A DNA stretch of 64,000 nucleotides, taken from JAAZKA01 sp034926225 (GTDB taxonomy: Bacteria > Bacillota > Clostridia > Oscillospirales > QAMX01). The DNA is taken from positions 1 to 64,000 of the forward strand of contig JAYFRF010000016.1 of the NCBI GenBank assembly GCA_034926225.1, in the 5' to 3' direction. The notes under the pieces are model-generated. The model searched no databases. It had not been told where the DNA came from and saw nothing but the letters and a program-made list of their open reading frames with translations. Made by a program: the position numbers and the translations under genes. This document shows, one piece after another, positions 49,223 to 57,837 of this stretch (position 1 is its first letter; each line of letters begins with the position of its first letter).

Positions 49223-50152
49223 TCAGATTTTGACTTCCTTGATAATAGGAGACATATCGGGGCTGTTGACGACCTTTGAGCGCGGCGGGACCGAATGGGT
49301 AAGCCAGACGTTGCCGCCGATAACGGAACCCGCTCCGACGCGGGTATCGCCGCCGAGGATGGTTGCGCCGGCATAGAGGACGACGTCGTCTTCGATATCG
49401 GGGTGGCGCTTGACGCCCTTGACGGGGTTGCCATGCTCGTCGAGGGTAAAGGAGCGCGCGCCGAGGGTGACGCCCTGATACATCTTGACGCGGTCGCCGA
49501 TGGTGGTGGTTTCGCCGATGACGACGCCGGTACCATGGTCGATGAAGAAGCTTTTTCCGATCTCGGCGCCGGGGTGGATATCGATGCCGGTGCGCTGATG
49601 GGCGTATTCGCTCATGATACGGGGGATGATCGGTATTTTCTCGGTATAGAGGACATGGGCGAGACGGTGGATGGTGATCGCTTCGATGAAGGGATAGGAC
49701 AGGAGGATTTCCTCGCGGTTGCGGACGGCAGGATCGCCCTCAAAGGCGGCGCGGATGTCGAGGTCGAGCATCTCGCGGATGACAGGGAGGGCGGCAAGGA
49801 GAGTTTGCGTGACCGAGGCCGCACGGTCGGCGCATTCGTTGCAGGTATGCTTATCCTTTTCGGCGCGGCGGCAGGTATTATACAGGGCGCGCTCGATGAG
49901 GGCGGAGGACAGAGCCGCCGCTTCTCGCAGCTTGGTGCCGATAAGCAGCTCGGTGCGGGCTTCATCGATCGGCAGCTCCTCATAGACGCCGGGGAAAAGA
50001 CTTGAGCGGAGATAACCGATGAGGGCGATGACCTGCTCACGGCCGGCGGTGCCGAGGGTGCGTTCGGCGTTCATAAAGGCGCGGTGACGCTCGTCGAGCG
50101 TATGCGCGATGCCGGGAAGCTCCCGGTCAAGCCATTCGGTCAGGTGGGTCAT
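49223..50152 (-). CDS. Serine O-acetyltransferase (EpsC/CysE type)
   Basis: 309 residues. The N-terminal helical SATase region is followed by left-handed beta-helix hexapeptide repeats (about 185-295; GIDIHPGAEIGKSFFIDHGTG, GVVIGETTTIGDRVKMYQG). It acetylates serine with acetyl-CoA to start cysteine synthesis; O-acetylserine sulfhydrylase is not adjacent. ATG 50152 follows GGGGAGG. It begins 17 bp after the pncB stop, so it forms an operon with pncB. The length and N-terminus fit the EpsC-annotated clade. Confidence 0.92.
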   Translation of the reverse strand: MTHLTEWLDRELPGIAHTLDERHRAFMNAERTLGTAGREQVIALIGYLRSSLFPGVYEELPIDEARTELLIGTKLREAAALSSALIERALYNTCRRAEKDKHTCNECADRAASVTQTLLAALPVIREMLDLDIRAAFEGDPAVRNREEILLSYPFIEAITIHRLAHVLYTEKIPIIPRIMSEYAHQRTGIDIHPGAEIGKSFFIDHGTGVVIGETTTIGDRVKMYQGVTLGARSFTLDEHGNPVKGVKRHPDIEDDVVLYAGATILGGDTRVGAGSVIGGNVWLTHSVPPRSKVVNSPDMSPIIKEVKI

Positions 50153-50169
50153 AGATATCCTCCCCTATC

Positions 50170-51606
50170 TTATTCGCCGTGTTCGGCGAGAAGCCTCTGC
50201 TTGATATCCCATAAGGGTTTCGACAGATCGACGTAATAGCTATGCGGATTTTCAAAGCGCAGCACCTCGTCCCAGAGGGTATCGATCTGCTCTGCGCAGT
50301 ATCCGCGGATTTCGCGGATGTTCGGGGACTGATAGACGCATTTGCCCTTATCGAAGAGCTGTACCGGGAGCCTGCGTGCGGTAAAATCAGTCACGAGCTT
50401 GCGCTTCCAGGTATGATCGGGGTCGAAGATGAGGTAGGGCCGCGTGTCGTCGATGACTTCCTCATGGAGGGTAACGACATCGGCGATAGCCTTGCCGGAG
50501 CTGCGGGCGTAGAGCCGCCAGACGGTCTTGAAGGCGGGATTCGTGATCTTGCCGACGTTCTCGGAGATTTTCAGCTTCGGCTGCAGGACGCCGTCATGCT
50601 CCACGCCGGAGAGCTTGTAGACGCCGCCGAAAACAGGCTCGGAGCGTGAGGTGATCAGTCGCTCGCCGACGCCGAAGCTGTCGATTGGTGCGCCTTGTGT
50701 CATCAGATCCTTGATGATGAACTCGTCGAGTGCGTTGGACGCGACGATCTTACAGTCGGGGAAGCCGGCGCCGTCGAGCATTTCGCGCATTTTCTTTGTC
50801 AGGTATGTGATATCACCGGAGTCGATGCGCACGCCCTTGGGACGAAAGCCCTTTGGGATGAGAACGTCGTTGAACACACGGATGGCGTTGGGCATGCCGG
50901 ACTTCAAGACGCTGTAGGTATCGACAAGCAGGACGCAGGCGTCGGGGTAGGTTTCGGCATAGGCGCGGAAGGCGTCGTATTCGGAGTCAAAGAGCATGAC
51001 CCAGGAATGCGCCATGGTGCCGGTAGCGGGGATGCCATAATCGCGGTCGGCCATGGCGTTGGCGGTGGCGGCACAGCCGCCGATATAGGATGCGCGCGCG
51101 CCGAGGACGGCGCCGTCGTACCCTTGAGCGCGGCGGGAGCCGAATTCCATGACGGCGCGCCCGGCAGCGGCGCGGCAGATGCGGCTGGCCTTGGTTGCGA
51201 TCAGGCTTTGGTGGTTGATCGTCAGAAGAATCATGGTTTCGACAAACTGCGCCTGAATAACGGGACCTCGGACGGTGACGATCGGCTCTGAGGGGAAGAT
51301 CGGGGTGCCCTCGGGGATGGCCCAGACGTCGCAGACGAACTTAAAATGGCGAAGGTAGTCCAGGAACGGTTCGAAAAAGCAGTTCTTGGTGCGGAGGTAG
51401 TCGATATCTCGCTCATCGAAGTGCAGGTCGCGCAGGTATTCGATCATCTGCTCGACGCCGGCCATAACCGCGAAGCCGCCGTCGTCCGGGACGGTGCGGA
51501 AGAACATATCAAAGCAGGCGATACGGTCGCCGAGCCCGTGCTCGAAGTAGCCGTTCGCCATCGTCAGCTCATAGAAATCCGTGAGCATTGTATTATTGAT
51601 CGTCAT
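50170..51606 (-). CDS. pncB: Nicotinate phosphoribosyltransferase
   Basis: 478 residues. MLTDFYELTMANGYFE opens the protein, GSRRAQGYDGAVLGARA carries the conserved phosphoribosylation His/Arg region of the family, and GVRIDSGDITYLTKKMR binds phosphoribosyl pyrophosphate. It makes nicotinate mononucleotide in NAD salvage. The frame starts at ATG 51606; an AGGAG lies 15 bp before it, a long spacing, so ATG 51588 is an alternative. The upstream 170 bp up to lexA hold a hairpin but no gene. Confidence 0.94.
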   Translation of the reverse strand: MTINNTMLTDFYELTMANGYFEHGLGDRIACFDMFFRTVPDDGGFAVMAGVEQMIEYLRDLHFDERDIDYLRTKNCFFEPFLDYLRHFKFVCDVWAIPEGTPIFPSEPIVTVRGPVIQAQFVETMILLTINHQSLIATKASRICRAAAGRAVMEFGSRRAQGYDGAVLGARASYIGGCAATANAMADRDYGIPATGTMAHSWVMLFDSEYDAFRAYAETYPDACVLLVDTYSVLKSGMPNAIRVFNDVLIPKGFRPKGVRIDSGDITYLTKKMREMLDGAGFPDCKIVASNALDEFIIKDLMTQGAPIDSFGVGERLITSRSEPVFGGVYKLSGVEHDGVLQPKLKISENVGKITNPAFKTVWRLYARSSGKAIADVVTLHEEVIDDTRPYLIFDPDHTWKRKLVTDFTARRLPVQLFDKGKCVYQSPNIREIRGYCAEQIDTLWDEVLRFENPHSYYVDLSKPLWDIKQRLLAEHGE

Positions 51607-51703
51607 AAAAAAACCAGTCAGCTCCTATCACCATGATATAGCTAGTATATCACGCTTTATGGGGAAAAGAAAGCCATTTCTTCAAAACACGCCTGATTTT
51701 ACA

Positions 51704-51738
51704 GGCGGCTGTTGTCGCTGTAGGTGGCAACAGCCGCC
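51704..51738. terminator. Hairpin downstream of lexA
   Basis: GGCGGCTGTTG (51704-51714) and CAACAGCCGCC (51728-51738) form a perfect 11-bp stem. No clear U-tract follows on either strand, so terminator function is only probable. Confidence 0.5.
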
Positions 51739-51776
51739 AGACGCTTTCCGAGAGGGGAAGGATTGCAAGAACGAGG

Positions 51777-52385
51777 TCAATACCGCCGGTACAGGCCCAT
51801 GACCTTTCCGACGATATAGGCATCGCGCGCGCTGATGGGGCGATAGGCAGGATTCTCCGGCATCAGCCAGACCTCCCCCCGTTGCCGGTAGAAGCGCTTG
51901 ACGGTGACCTCCTCCTCGATCGCGGCGACGACAATCTCGCCATGCGCGGCTTCCTCCTGACGGCGCACGACCACGTAGTCGCCGTCGACGATGCCCGCGT
52001 CGATCATCGAGTCACCGCGTACGCGCAGCGCGAAAAACTCGCCGCTTGAGTGCCCGACGTCAAAGGGGATCTCCCCCTCGAGCTCCGAGTAGGCGAAAAC
52101 GGGCTGCCCCGCCGCAACACGCCCGATGATGGGGATGCTGCGGACGGTAGAATCCTCTGTCCTTGGCGCGCCGGGGATGCGGATGGCGCGTGTTTTATGT
52201 GACTCGCGGTCAATCAGGCCGAGCGAGTCAAGCAATTTCAAATGTGCATGGACGGTGGATGGGGAACGCAGGCCGACCGCTTCCCCTATCTCCCGCACGG
52301 AAGGGGGAAAGCCCTGCTCCCGGATGCTTTTCATGATATAATCGTAAATCTCACGTTGCTTTTTAGTCAGGCGGGGCTCGCTCAT
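51777..52385 (-). CDS. lexA: SOS repressor LexA
   Basis: 202 residues from ATG 52385 (MSEPRLTKKQREIYDYIMK) with AAGGAG about 10 bp upstream; the frame extends further but homology starts here. The winged-helix domain contains FPPSVREIGEAVGLRSPSTVHAHL. The self-cleavage bond is Ala92-Gly93 (RVAAGQPVF), and the Ser126/Lys163 dyad lies in GDSMIDAG and EVTVKRFY. It represses DNA-repair genes until RecA filaments trigger cleavage. The promoter carries a LexA-like box, so it is probably autoregulated. Confidence 0.97.
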   Translation of the reverse strand: MSEPRLTKKQREIYDYIMKSIREQGFPPSVREIGEAVGLRSPSTVHAHLKLLDSLGLIDRESHKTRAIRIPGAPRTEDSTVRSIPIIGRVAAGQPVFAYSELEGEIPFDVGHSSGEFFALRVRGDSMIDAGIVDGDYVVVRRQEEAAHGEIVVAAIEEEVTVKRFYRQRGEVWLMPENPAYRPISARDAYIVGKVMGLYRRY

Positions 52386-52422
52386 GAGAATCAAACTCCT
52401 TGTCATATCGGTTGGTAGGGAT

Positions 52423-52462
52423 AGTATACCATAAAAGCATGAAAATTGCAAACATTTGTTTG
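52423..52462 (-). promoter_or_regulatory. lexA promoter with overlapping LexA box
   Basis: Minus-strand TTGCAA (52446-52451), 17 bp, TATACT (52423-52428). The palindrome CAAACATTTGTTTG (52449-52462) resembles the Gram-positive LexA box CGAAC-N4-GTTCG and covers the -35 element, as expected for autorepression. Confidence 0.75.
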
Positions 52463-52495
52463 TGAAGATTTTTGCACTTTTCCCGCTATTCAGTG

Positions 52496-52524
52496 TTGAC
52501 AAAACAAAATAAATCATGTATGAT
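52496..52524 (+). promoter_or_regulatory. Promoter of acpP
   Basis: TTGACA (52496-52501), 17-bp spacer, TATGAT (52519-52524); the leader is about 70 nt. It is divergent from the lexA promoter, with the LexA-like box about 35 bp upstream. Confidence 0.78.
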
Positions 52525-52602
52525 AACCCTTGTTCCACAGGCAATTTGAGAAGCCTGTGCGGAAGAAAAGGAATACGAAGATTTAATAAAGGGGCTATTT
52601 TC

Positions 52603-52830
52603 ATGATTTACGACAAGGTTTGCCAGTTACTCTCCTATCAGCTTGGAATTGACGAGGACAAGATCTCCGCCTCTTCCGATATTTTCGAGGATCTGGGCGC
52701 CGATTCTTTGGATGTTGTAACGCTTTTAATGTCGCTCGAGGACGAGTTCGGACTGACAATCGGGGATGATCAGGCGCAGGAATTTCACACCGTCGGCGAC
52801 GTAGTGTCGTTTATTGAAAATAATACCTGA
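52603..52830 (+). CDS. acpP: Acyl carrier protein
   Basis: 75 residues. The phosphopantetheine-attachment Ser is in LGADSLDVVTLLMSLE, and the fold is acidic and four-helical as usual. It carries acyl chains in fatty acid synthesis. ATG 52603 follows AAAGGGG. It stands alone, not in a fab cluster, so it may be an additional ACP, but nothing in the sequence suggests a specialised role. Confidence 0.95.
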   Translation: MIYDKVCQLLSYQLGIDEDKISASSDIFEDLGADSLDVVTLLMSLEDEFGLTIGDDQAQEFHTVGDVVSFIENNT

Positions 52831-52920
52831 TTCGCCTCAAGCGTTTACAATTTGTTGCTTGAATCCCCCTTCTATCTGTGGTATCGTTAAACAAAAAAAG
52901 GATGAGGGGTCTTGTTTAGG

Positions 52921-53550
52921 ATGATGAAACACTCGCGGCGTATTGTCCTATGCCTGCTCGCGGCGGTGATGCTCTTATGTGCGGGCTGCTCGAAAAACTC
53001 CCGCGTGATCAGCGACGCGGATTATTTCAAGGACTATCTGGCAGGCTACGATTTAAACCGTCCCATTCGCTTTGAGATGGTTTTCGCAGACGGCACTGTG
53101 GTGACGGGCGAAATGGATTACTATAACGCGCCGGTCACCTGCGGCAACTTTATCAAGCTCTGTTCCGAGGGCTACTACGACGGACTGACCATCCACCGCG
53201 TCGTGCCGGGCACCCTTATTCAGGGCGGCGATAAGAACGGCGACGGGACCTACCGCGCCGATTATTCCATCCGCGGGGAGTTCGCCGACAACGGCTGGAA
53301 CAACCGTCTCCAGCATGTGCGCGGCACCATGTCCATGGCGCGCTGGTCCGATGATCCCAACTCCGCCGACGCGCAGTTCTTTATCATGTGTAAGACCTAT
53401 TACAGCTACGACGACGCCTATGCCGCCTTCGCGACGATCACCTCCGGCATGGGGTATATCGAATCGCTGTCCAATGTGCCGACGACCGTAAAGGATACCG
53501 TGCCCGACGAGCCGATCGTGATCGAGACGATCAGCATCCTCGGCAACTGA
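52921..53550 (+). CDS. Cyclophilin-type peptidyl-prolyl isomerase lipoprotein
   Basis: About 209 residues. The N-terminal signal (RRIVLCLLAAVMLLCAGC) ends in a lipobox-like Cys, so it is an outer-face lipoprotein. The cyclophilin core shows NFIKLCSEGYYDGLTIHRVV, IQGGDKNGDGT, GTMSMAR and AQFFIM. It assists folding of secreted proteins. Starts possible are TTG 52912, ATG 52921 and ATG 52924; the GAGGGG site suits the ATGs. It lies just upstream of the large SLH protein gene, which may be a client. A terminator follows. Confidence 0.9.
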   Translation: MMKHSRRIVLCLLAAVMLLCAGCSKNSRVISDADYFKDYLAGYDLNRPIRFEMVFADGTVVTGEMDYYNAPVTCGNFIKLCSEGYYDGLTIHRVVPGTLIQGGDKNGDGTYRADYSIRGEFADNGWNNRLQHVRGTMSMARWSDDPNSADAQFFIMCKTYYSYDDAYAAFATITSGMGYIESLSNVPTTVKDTVPDEPIVIETISILGN

Positions 53551-53571
53551 TTTTTCCATTCTAATGTAAGG

Positions 53572-53600
53572 GCTGACGCGATCCGTCGGCTCTTTTGTTT
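53572..53600 (+). terminator. Terminator after the cyclophilin gene
   Basis: GCTGACG (53572-53578) pairs with CGTCGGC (53584-53590), with one G-T pair, followed by TCTTTTGTTT. Confidence 0.75.
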
Positions 53601-53761
53601 TGCAAAAGCCCTTTTGCTTTGCAAATATATGCGCCGTGAGGGACATGTTCCGCGCTTTTTTGCGGCATGGATGCGTTATGATAGGCCTTGTCCCGTCAGC
53701 CGGACGGCCTGATCATACCGCGTACCGTCCGTGCGGCTGGGGCAATTGGATCGTCTCGGAA

Positions 53762-53815
53762 GTAATATTATACACGAAAAGGAAGGCGCTGTTAAGAAAT
53801 GTCGTAATATTACAC
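53762..53815 (+). promoter_or_regulatory. Pair of GTAATATTA repeats upstream of the SLH gene
   Basis: GTAATATTATACAC (53762-53775) and GTAATATTACACAG (53804-53817) lie 42 bp apart, about four helical turns, and 50-100 bp upstream of the promoter. The second contains the palindrome GTAATATTAC. They may be an operator or activator pair. The rest of the 53551-53966 gap holds a terminator, the promoter and no gene. Confidence 0.4.
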
Positions 53816-53861
53816 AGCGTAGGGGCTTTTTTACAGTTATGTTACACATCGGGCAAACCCC

Positions 53862-53890
53862 TTGACGCGAGAGGGGAAATCGGGTATAGT
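53862..53890 (+). promoter_or_regulatory. Promoter of the SLH-domain protein gene
   Basis: TTGACG (53862-53867), 17-bp spacer, TATAGT (53885-53890). The 70-nt leader has a GGGG/CCCC hairpin and an AAGGAGG site, which suits a stable, strongly translated mRNA. Confidence 0.75.
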
Positions 53891-53966
53891 GTACGTGCTG
53901 AGATACCCGTGGGGGGAAACTCCCCGAATGTCTACGGCGAAAAATTTTTAAGGAGGACACAAGTCC

Positions 53967-56900
53967 ATGAGAAACCTTTCCAAGGTTCTCGCGCTGGTTC
54001 TGAGCCTGGCCTTCGTGCTGACCATGTTCGCTGGCGCCATTACGACCGTCCCCGATACCATGAACTACTCCGACTCAGCGGATCTGAGCGTTGCCGGCAA
54101 TGAAGCCGTCATGGTTCTGTCTGCTCTCGGCATTGTCAATGGTTATACGGACGGCTCTTTCCAGCCCGCGAGTCTCGTCACCCGTGCCGAGTTCGCGAAA
54201 ATGATGTCTGTTGCGCTCGCCGCCGCGGATGTCACCACTTTCTACAATGTTTCCACCCTCCCCTTCAAAGACACGTTTGATTCCTGGTGCATCCCGTACG
54301 TCAACTACTGCTACCTGAATGAAATCATGGTTGGCTACGGCGACGGCTTCATGCTCCCCAAGAACAACGTCACCGGTTGGGAAGCTATCAAGATGGTTCT
54401 CGTCGGCCTTGGCTATGATCCCAAGGTTGAAGGCCTTGAAGGCTCCGCGTGGATTAACAATACCGCGAAGCTCTCCAACAAGATCGGCCTCTTAAAGAAC
54501 CTCGAAACCGAGAATTGCTACGCTGCGTTCGATCGTGAAGCGACTGCGATCCTCGTCCGCAACGCCATCTACACCGAGACTGTCGAGTATGTCGGCGCTT
54601 CCGCCGTCAACTCTGGCAAGACCCTCGGCGAGAAGGTCTATGACCTGCTCGACATCCGCGGCATCGTCGTCGGTAACGAGTACGGCTACCTCGGCGCCAA
54701 CTGGGCCAACGCTATGTTCTCCGACGGCACCGGCGTCGCGACCACCCTGTTCATGGATTACCAGGCTCAGGTTGTCAAGGGTCAGACCATCTTCGCGTAT
54801 CGTGACTTCACCGGCGCTTCCACGGCCGGCGGTTACTATGTCCCGCGCATCATCCACGTCGCCCTCGCTTCCGATACCGCCGACCTCGGCCGTGCGTATC
54901 GCGTTCTGACCACCGGCGCCCAGAACCCCACGAACACCAACGAAGTTCGTAAGCTCTACGGTGTTATCGGCGAAGTCGCCACCGACGCCGACTATGTCAT
55001 TAAGGACATGGCTAAGCTGAGCGACGGCTATCTGACCGGCACCAAGTTCATCAGCGCTACCGGCGGCTCCAAGGTTGCTGCTGTTGCGTCTATGCTCACT
55101 TCCGCTCAGAAGGCTAACTCCGCTGTCACCGAAGATTCCATCCAGTCCAACATCTTCATCGACGGCAAGGCTGTTTCCTACAAGGCCGCTGCTGCGCATA
55201 TCAAGGCGTATAAGTCTTCCTCTGCTCCGTACATCGCTGTTGATAACGACAACGACGGCATCATCGATTTCCTCGCCCTGTACACCTACAAGGCCGCGAA
55301 GGTTACCGCTGTTGACGCCGAGAATTCCAAGCTGACGATCGCTGGCATCGGCACCAAGGCCATTGCCAACAGCATCGAAGGCATCGCCGTCGGCGATTAC
55401 GTCGCGTTCTATGCCGACCAGCAGTACAACTATGTTGACAAGCTCGTCGTCGAGACCGGCAAGGTCACCGCGTACTCCAAGAATAGCGTTGCCAATGACG
55501 ATATCATTGACGGCATTTCCACCACCGTCGCGGGCGGCTCTTACACCGTGAACGGCAAGGCTTATACCTTCGGTTCCCTTGCTGCGAACCTCGGCGCTGA
55601 TGAGCGTCAGTACTTTGAAGATCTGCTCGGCAACGGTGCCTCCGCGGTTGCGGACGCCACCCTGCAGTTTGTCTTCGACGGCTCCTACATCGTCGCGGTC
55701 TTCATGACCGACGAGACCTATTGGGAGAACTACGCGGTTGTTATCGGTTATAACAAGAAAGACGTCACCCTCGGCATGAGACACGTCCGCCTGTACACCG
55801 ACGACAACGAGTACAAGGATTTCTACATTGCTTCCTACAACGGCAACCAGATCTACAACAGCGTTGTGTCCGGCACATGGGATTATCCGGAAGCCAACAC
55901 ACTCGTTCGTTACGAAGAGATCGGCAACAATCGCATCGCGCTGTACTCCTATGACTTTGTGAACTCTTCCGCCAAGTCCACCACCGACTACGACATGTAC
56001 TATGACTACACGACCAAGATGTGGGTCGGCTACAATTTCGCCACCTCTGGTGTCCAGAACGGCACCCTGTTCAACTGGTCCAATGGCGTCGTGTTCGTTT
56101 CCTACGGCGATGAACTGAATGACACTTATGTGAACGATCTGGAATCTGATATCGGCGTTGCCTACGGCCGCCGCGCTCTCCAGTGGCGTGCCTACTGGTA
56201 CGGCGAATTCCAGCCCGCGAACTGGGCCAACGGCGAAGCCGTTGTCAATGCCTGGGACTTCCCGTCCAATGCTTTTGGTAATGAATTCCGCGATCAGGTC
56301 GTCTACGCTGACAGCCTGAACAACGCCATGACCATGAAGGCCGCTGCGATCACCTTCGATTACGAGCATGAGTACACCCTTCCGGGTCTCGTCCTTCGTG
56401 ACGGTCAGGCCATCTGGGGCACCATCATGGGCGTCACCTCTATCGACACTGTGATCGATCCGGAGACCTCCACCGCGAAGTATGCCTACAAGGTTAAGAT
56501 CCTGACCCCGTGGTCCACCGCCACCAAGGATATTACCATTTACAGCGACGTACGTCTTGCCACCTTCACTGTTGGCGATATCTACAAGCTGTTCTGCGAT
56601 GAAGACGGCATCTGCCGCCGCTTTGAGATCGCCGAAGTTGGTTATATCGACGGCACCGAGGTCGGCTCCAATTACCTCGAGCTTGGCAAGTATGTTGTAA
56701 CCGGCATTATCCCGCAGGCCGATGGCAGCTACCTCCTCCAGCTCAAGCAGCCCTACACCACCAATGGTGAGGTCTTCTACGTCGATTACGGCACCTGCAC
56801 CCTCGCCGCCGACGCGGATGCGTACTTCACCAAGGGTCTGTTCACCAGCGATATCGAGGCTCTTGACTACATCACCGCGTTTGGTTACCTCGGCCAGCTC

Positions 56901-57713
56901 TCTATGAACAACCACGAGTCCTATACCGTCTATGCTGACCTTGATCCGTCCAGCAAGACCATCAACTCGATCTGGTTCAACGAAGAGAAAGAGCCGTCTG
57001 TCCAGGTTGTTGATCTTGATGTCACGCTGACGAGTTATGATGTCAACACGCATGACGCGGTCTATACCCTCGGCTATGGCATTTACTTCTCCAACGGCGC
57101 GTCCTCCCTTACCGTCAAGCAGATGCCCAATGAGCTTCTCATGCCGGTTGGCGCGACGGTTGAGTGCGATGTCACCACGACTCTCGCCGAGAACGGCGGC
57201 TGGTACGTTTTCGCGACGGATGCCGCGACCCTTGCGGCGGCTGTGAAGTCTCCGTTCTCTTGGGCGCACTACGATGGCTCCAACGCGATGGCGGCTGAGT
57301 ATGCGTTCCAGAACAATAAAAATGAGATTGCTGTTTACACGACTGCGTCCACCAAGACTATCTACGCCCCCGCGGCAGACATCCAGGGCTTCTGGGTTCG
57401 CGAAGGCAGCTTTGAAGTTCGCATCGATCCGATCTACGGCGCTGATTACATCATGGCGCCCAATTTCTATAAGAACTTTGGCGAAGTGAAGGGGCTGTTC
57501 GAGGCTGCCAATGCAGGAGCTGTTGATTATCTCTCCTACAATCCTGACAACTCGGCTTCCACCGTGCCGGATTACGATTACGAAGAGTTCTCCGTCATGT
57601 ACAACGGCACCACCGCGGTTATGGTCGTCTACACCGATATCAACGGCCATATTCACTCCGACCTTGGCTCTGGCATCACCCAGTATCCTTACAACGCTGT
57701 ACTTCCCCAATAA
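53967..57713 (+). CDS. Large secreted S-layer-homology-domain protein
   Basis: 1248 residues. A signal peptide (MRNLSKVLALVLSLAFVLTM..GA, about 1-24) is followed by two SLH units (about 30-75, GIVNGYTDGSFQPASLVTRAE; about 90-150, NEIMVGYGDGFMLPKNNV). The rest is a long, Tyr/Asp/Asn-rich, beta-type region with very few Cys and no enzyme motif seen. SLH units bind pyruvylated wall polymers, so the protein probably sits on the cell surface, possibly as the main S-layer protein. Codon use is narrower and more uniform than in neighbours, which fits high expression. Start ATG 53967 follows AAGGAGGACACAAGTCC. Confidence 0.88.
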   Translation: MRNLSKVLALVLSLAFVLTMFAGAITTVPDTMNYSDSADLSVAGNEAVMVLSALGIVNGYTDGSFQPASLVTRAEFAKMMSVALAAADVTTFYNVSTLPFKDTFDSWCIPYVNYCYLNEIMVGYGDGFMLPKNNVTGWEAIKMVLVGLGYDPKVEGLEGSAWINNTAKLSNKIGLLKNLETENCYAAFDREATAILVRNAIYTETVEYVGASAVNSGKTLGEKVYDLLDIRGIVVGNEYGYLGANWANAMFSDGTGVATTLFMDYQAQVVKGQTIFAYRDFTGASTAGGYYVPRIIHVALASDTADLGRAYRVLTTGAQNPTNTNEVRKLYGVIGEVATDADYVIKDMAKLSDGYLTGTKFISATGGSKVAAVASMLTSAQKANSAVTEDSIQSNIFIDGKAVSYKAAAAHIKAYKSSSAPYIAVDNDNDGIIDFLALYTYKAAKVTAVDAENSKLTIAGIGTKAIANSIEGIAVGDYVAFYADQQYNYVDKLVVETGKVTAYSKNSVANDDIIDGISTTVAGGSYTVNGKAYTFGSLAANLGADERQYFEDLLGNGASAVADATLQFVFDGSYIVAVFMTDETYWENYAVVIGYNKKDVTLGMRHVRLYTDDNEYKDFYIASYNGNQIYNSVVSGTWDYPEANTLVRYEEIGNNRIALYSYDFVNSSAKSTTDYDMYYDYTTKMWVGYNFATSGVQNGTLFNWSNGVVFVSYGDELNDTYVNDLESDIGVAYGRRALQWRAYWYGEFQPANWANGEAVVNAWDFPSNAFGNEFRDQVVYADSLNNAMTMKAAAITFDYEHEYTLPGLVLRDGQAIWGTIMGVTSIDTVIDPETSTAKYAYKVKILTPWSTATKDITIYSDVRLATFTVGDIYKLFCDEDGICRRFEIAEVGYIDGTEVGSNYLELGKYVVTGIIPQADGSYLLQLKQPYTTNGEVFYVDYGTCTLAADADAYFTKGLFTSDIEALDYITAFGYLGQLSMNNHESYTVYADLDPSSKTINSIWFNEEKEPSVQVVDLDVTLTSYDVNTHDAVYTLGYGIYFSNGASSLTVKQMPNELLMPVGATVECDVTTTLAENGGWYVFATDAATLAAAVKSPFSWAHYDGSNAMAAEYAFQNNKNEIAVYTTASTKTIYAPAADIQGFWVREGSFEVRIDPIYGADYIMAPNFYKNFGEVKGLFEAANAGAVDYLSYNPDNSASTVPDYDYEEFSVMYNGTTAVMVVYTDINGHIHSDLGSGITQYPYNAVLPQ

Positions 57714-57733
57714 TCGTCTTCCTTAAAAATTGC

Positions 57734-57772
57734 AGCCGCCCCCTCGCTTGCACGAGCGAGGGGGCGGCTTTT
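57734..57772 (+). terminator. Strong terminator after the SLH gene
   Basis: AGCCGCCCCCTCGCT and its exact complement around a 6-nt loop, followed by TTTT. Confidence 0.9.
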
Positions 57773-57837
57773 CGTCTGTATGTGGAAAAAAAGGACAAAA
57801 AACACCCGCGAAGACGCAACAAGCGGCTTTGCGGGTG

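Noticed and set aside
54492..57710. A 1072-codon open frame antisense to the SLH protein gene
   Set aside because: It is the complement of a strongly codon-biased gene that avoids TTA/CTA/TCA-type codons. It lacks a ribosome site, its product is Gly/Val/Ala/Asp-rich with no domain, and the sense gene has SLH domains and a promoter.
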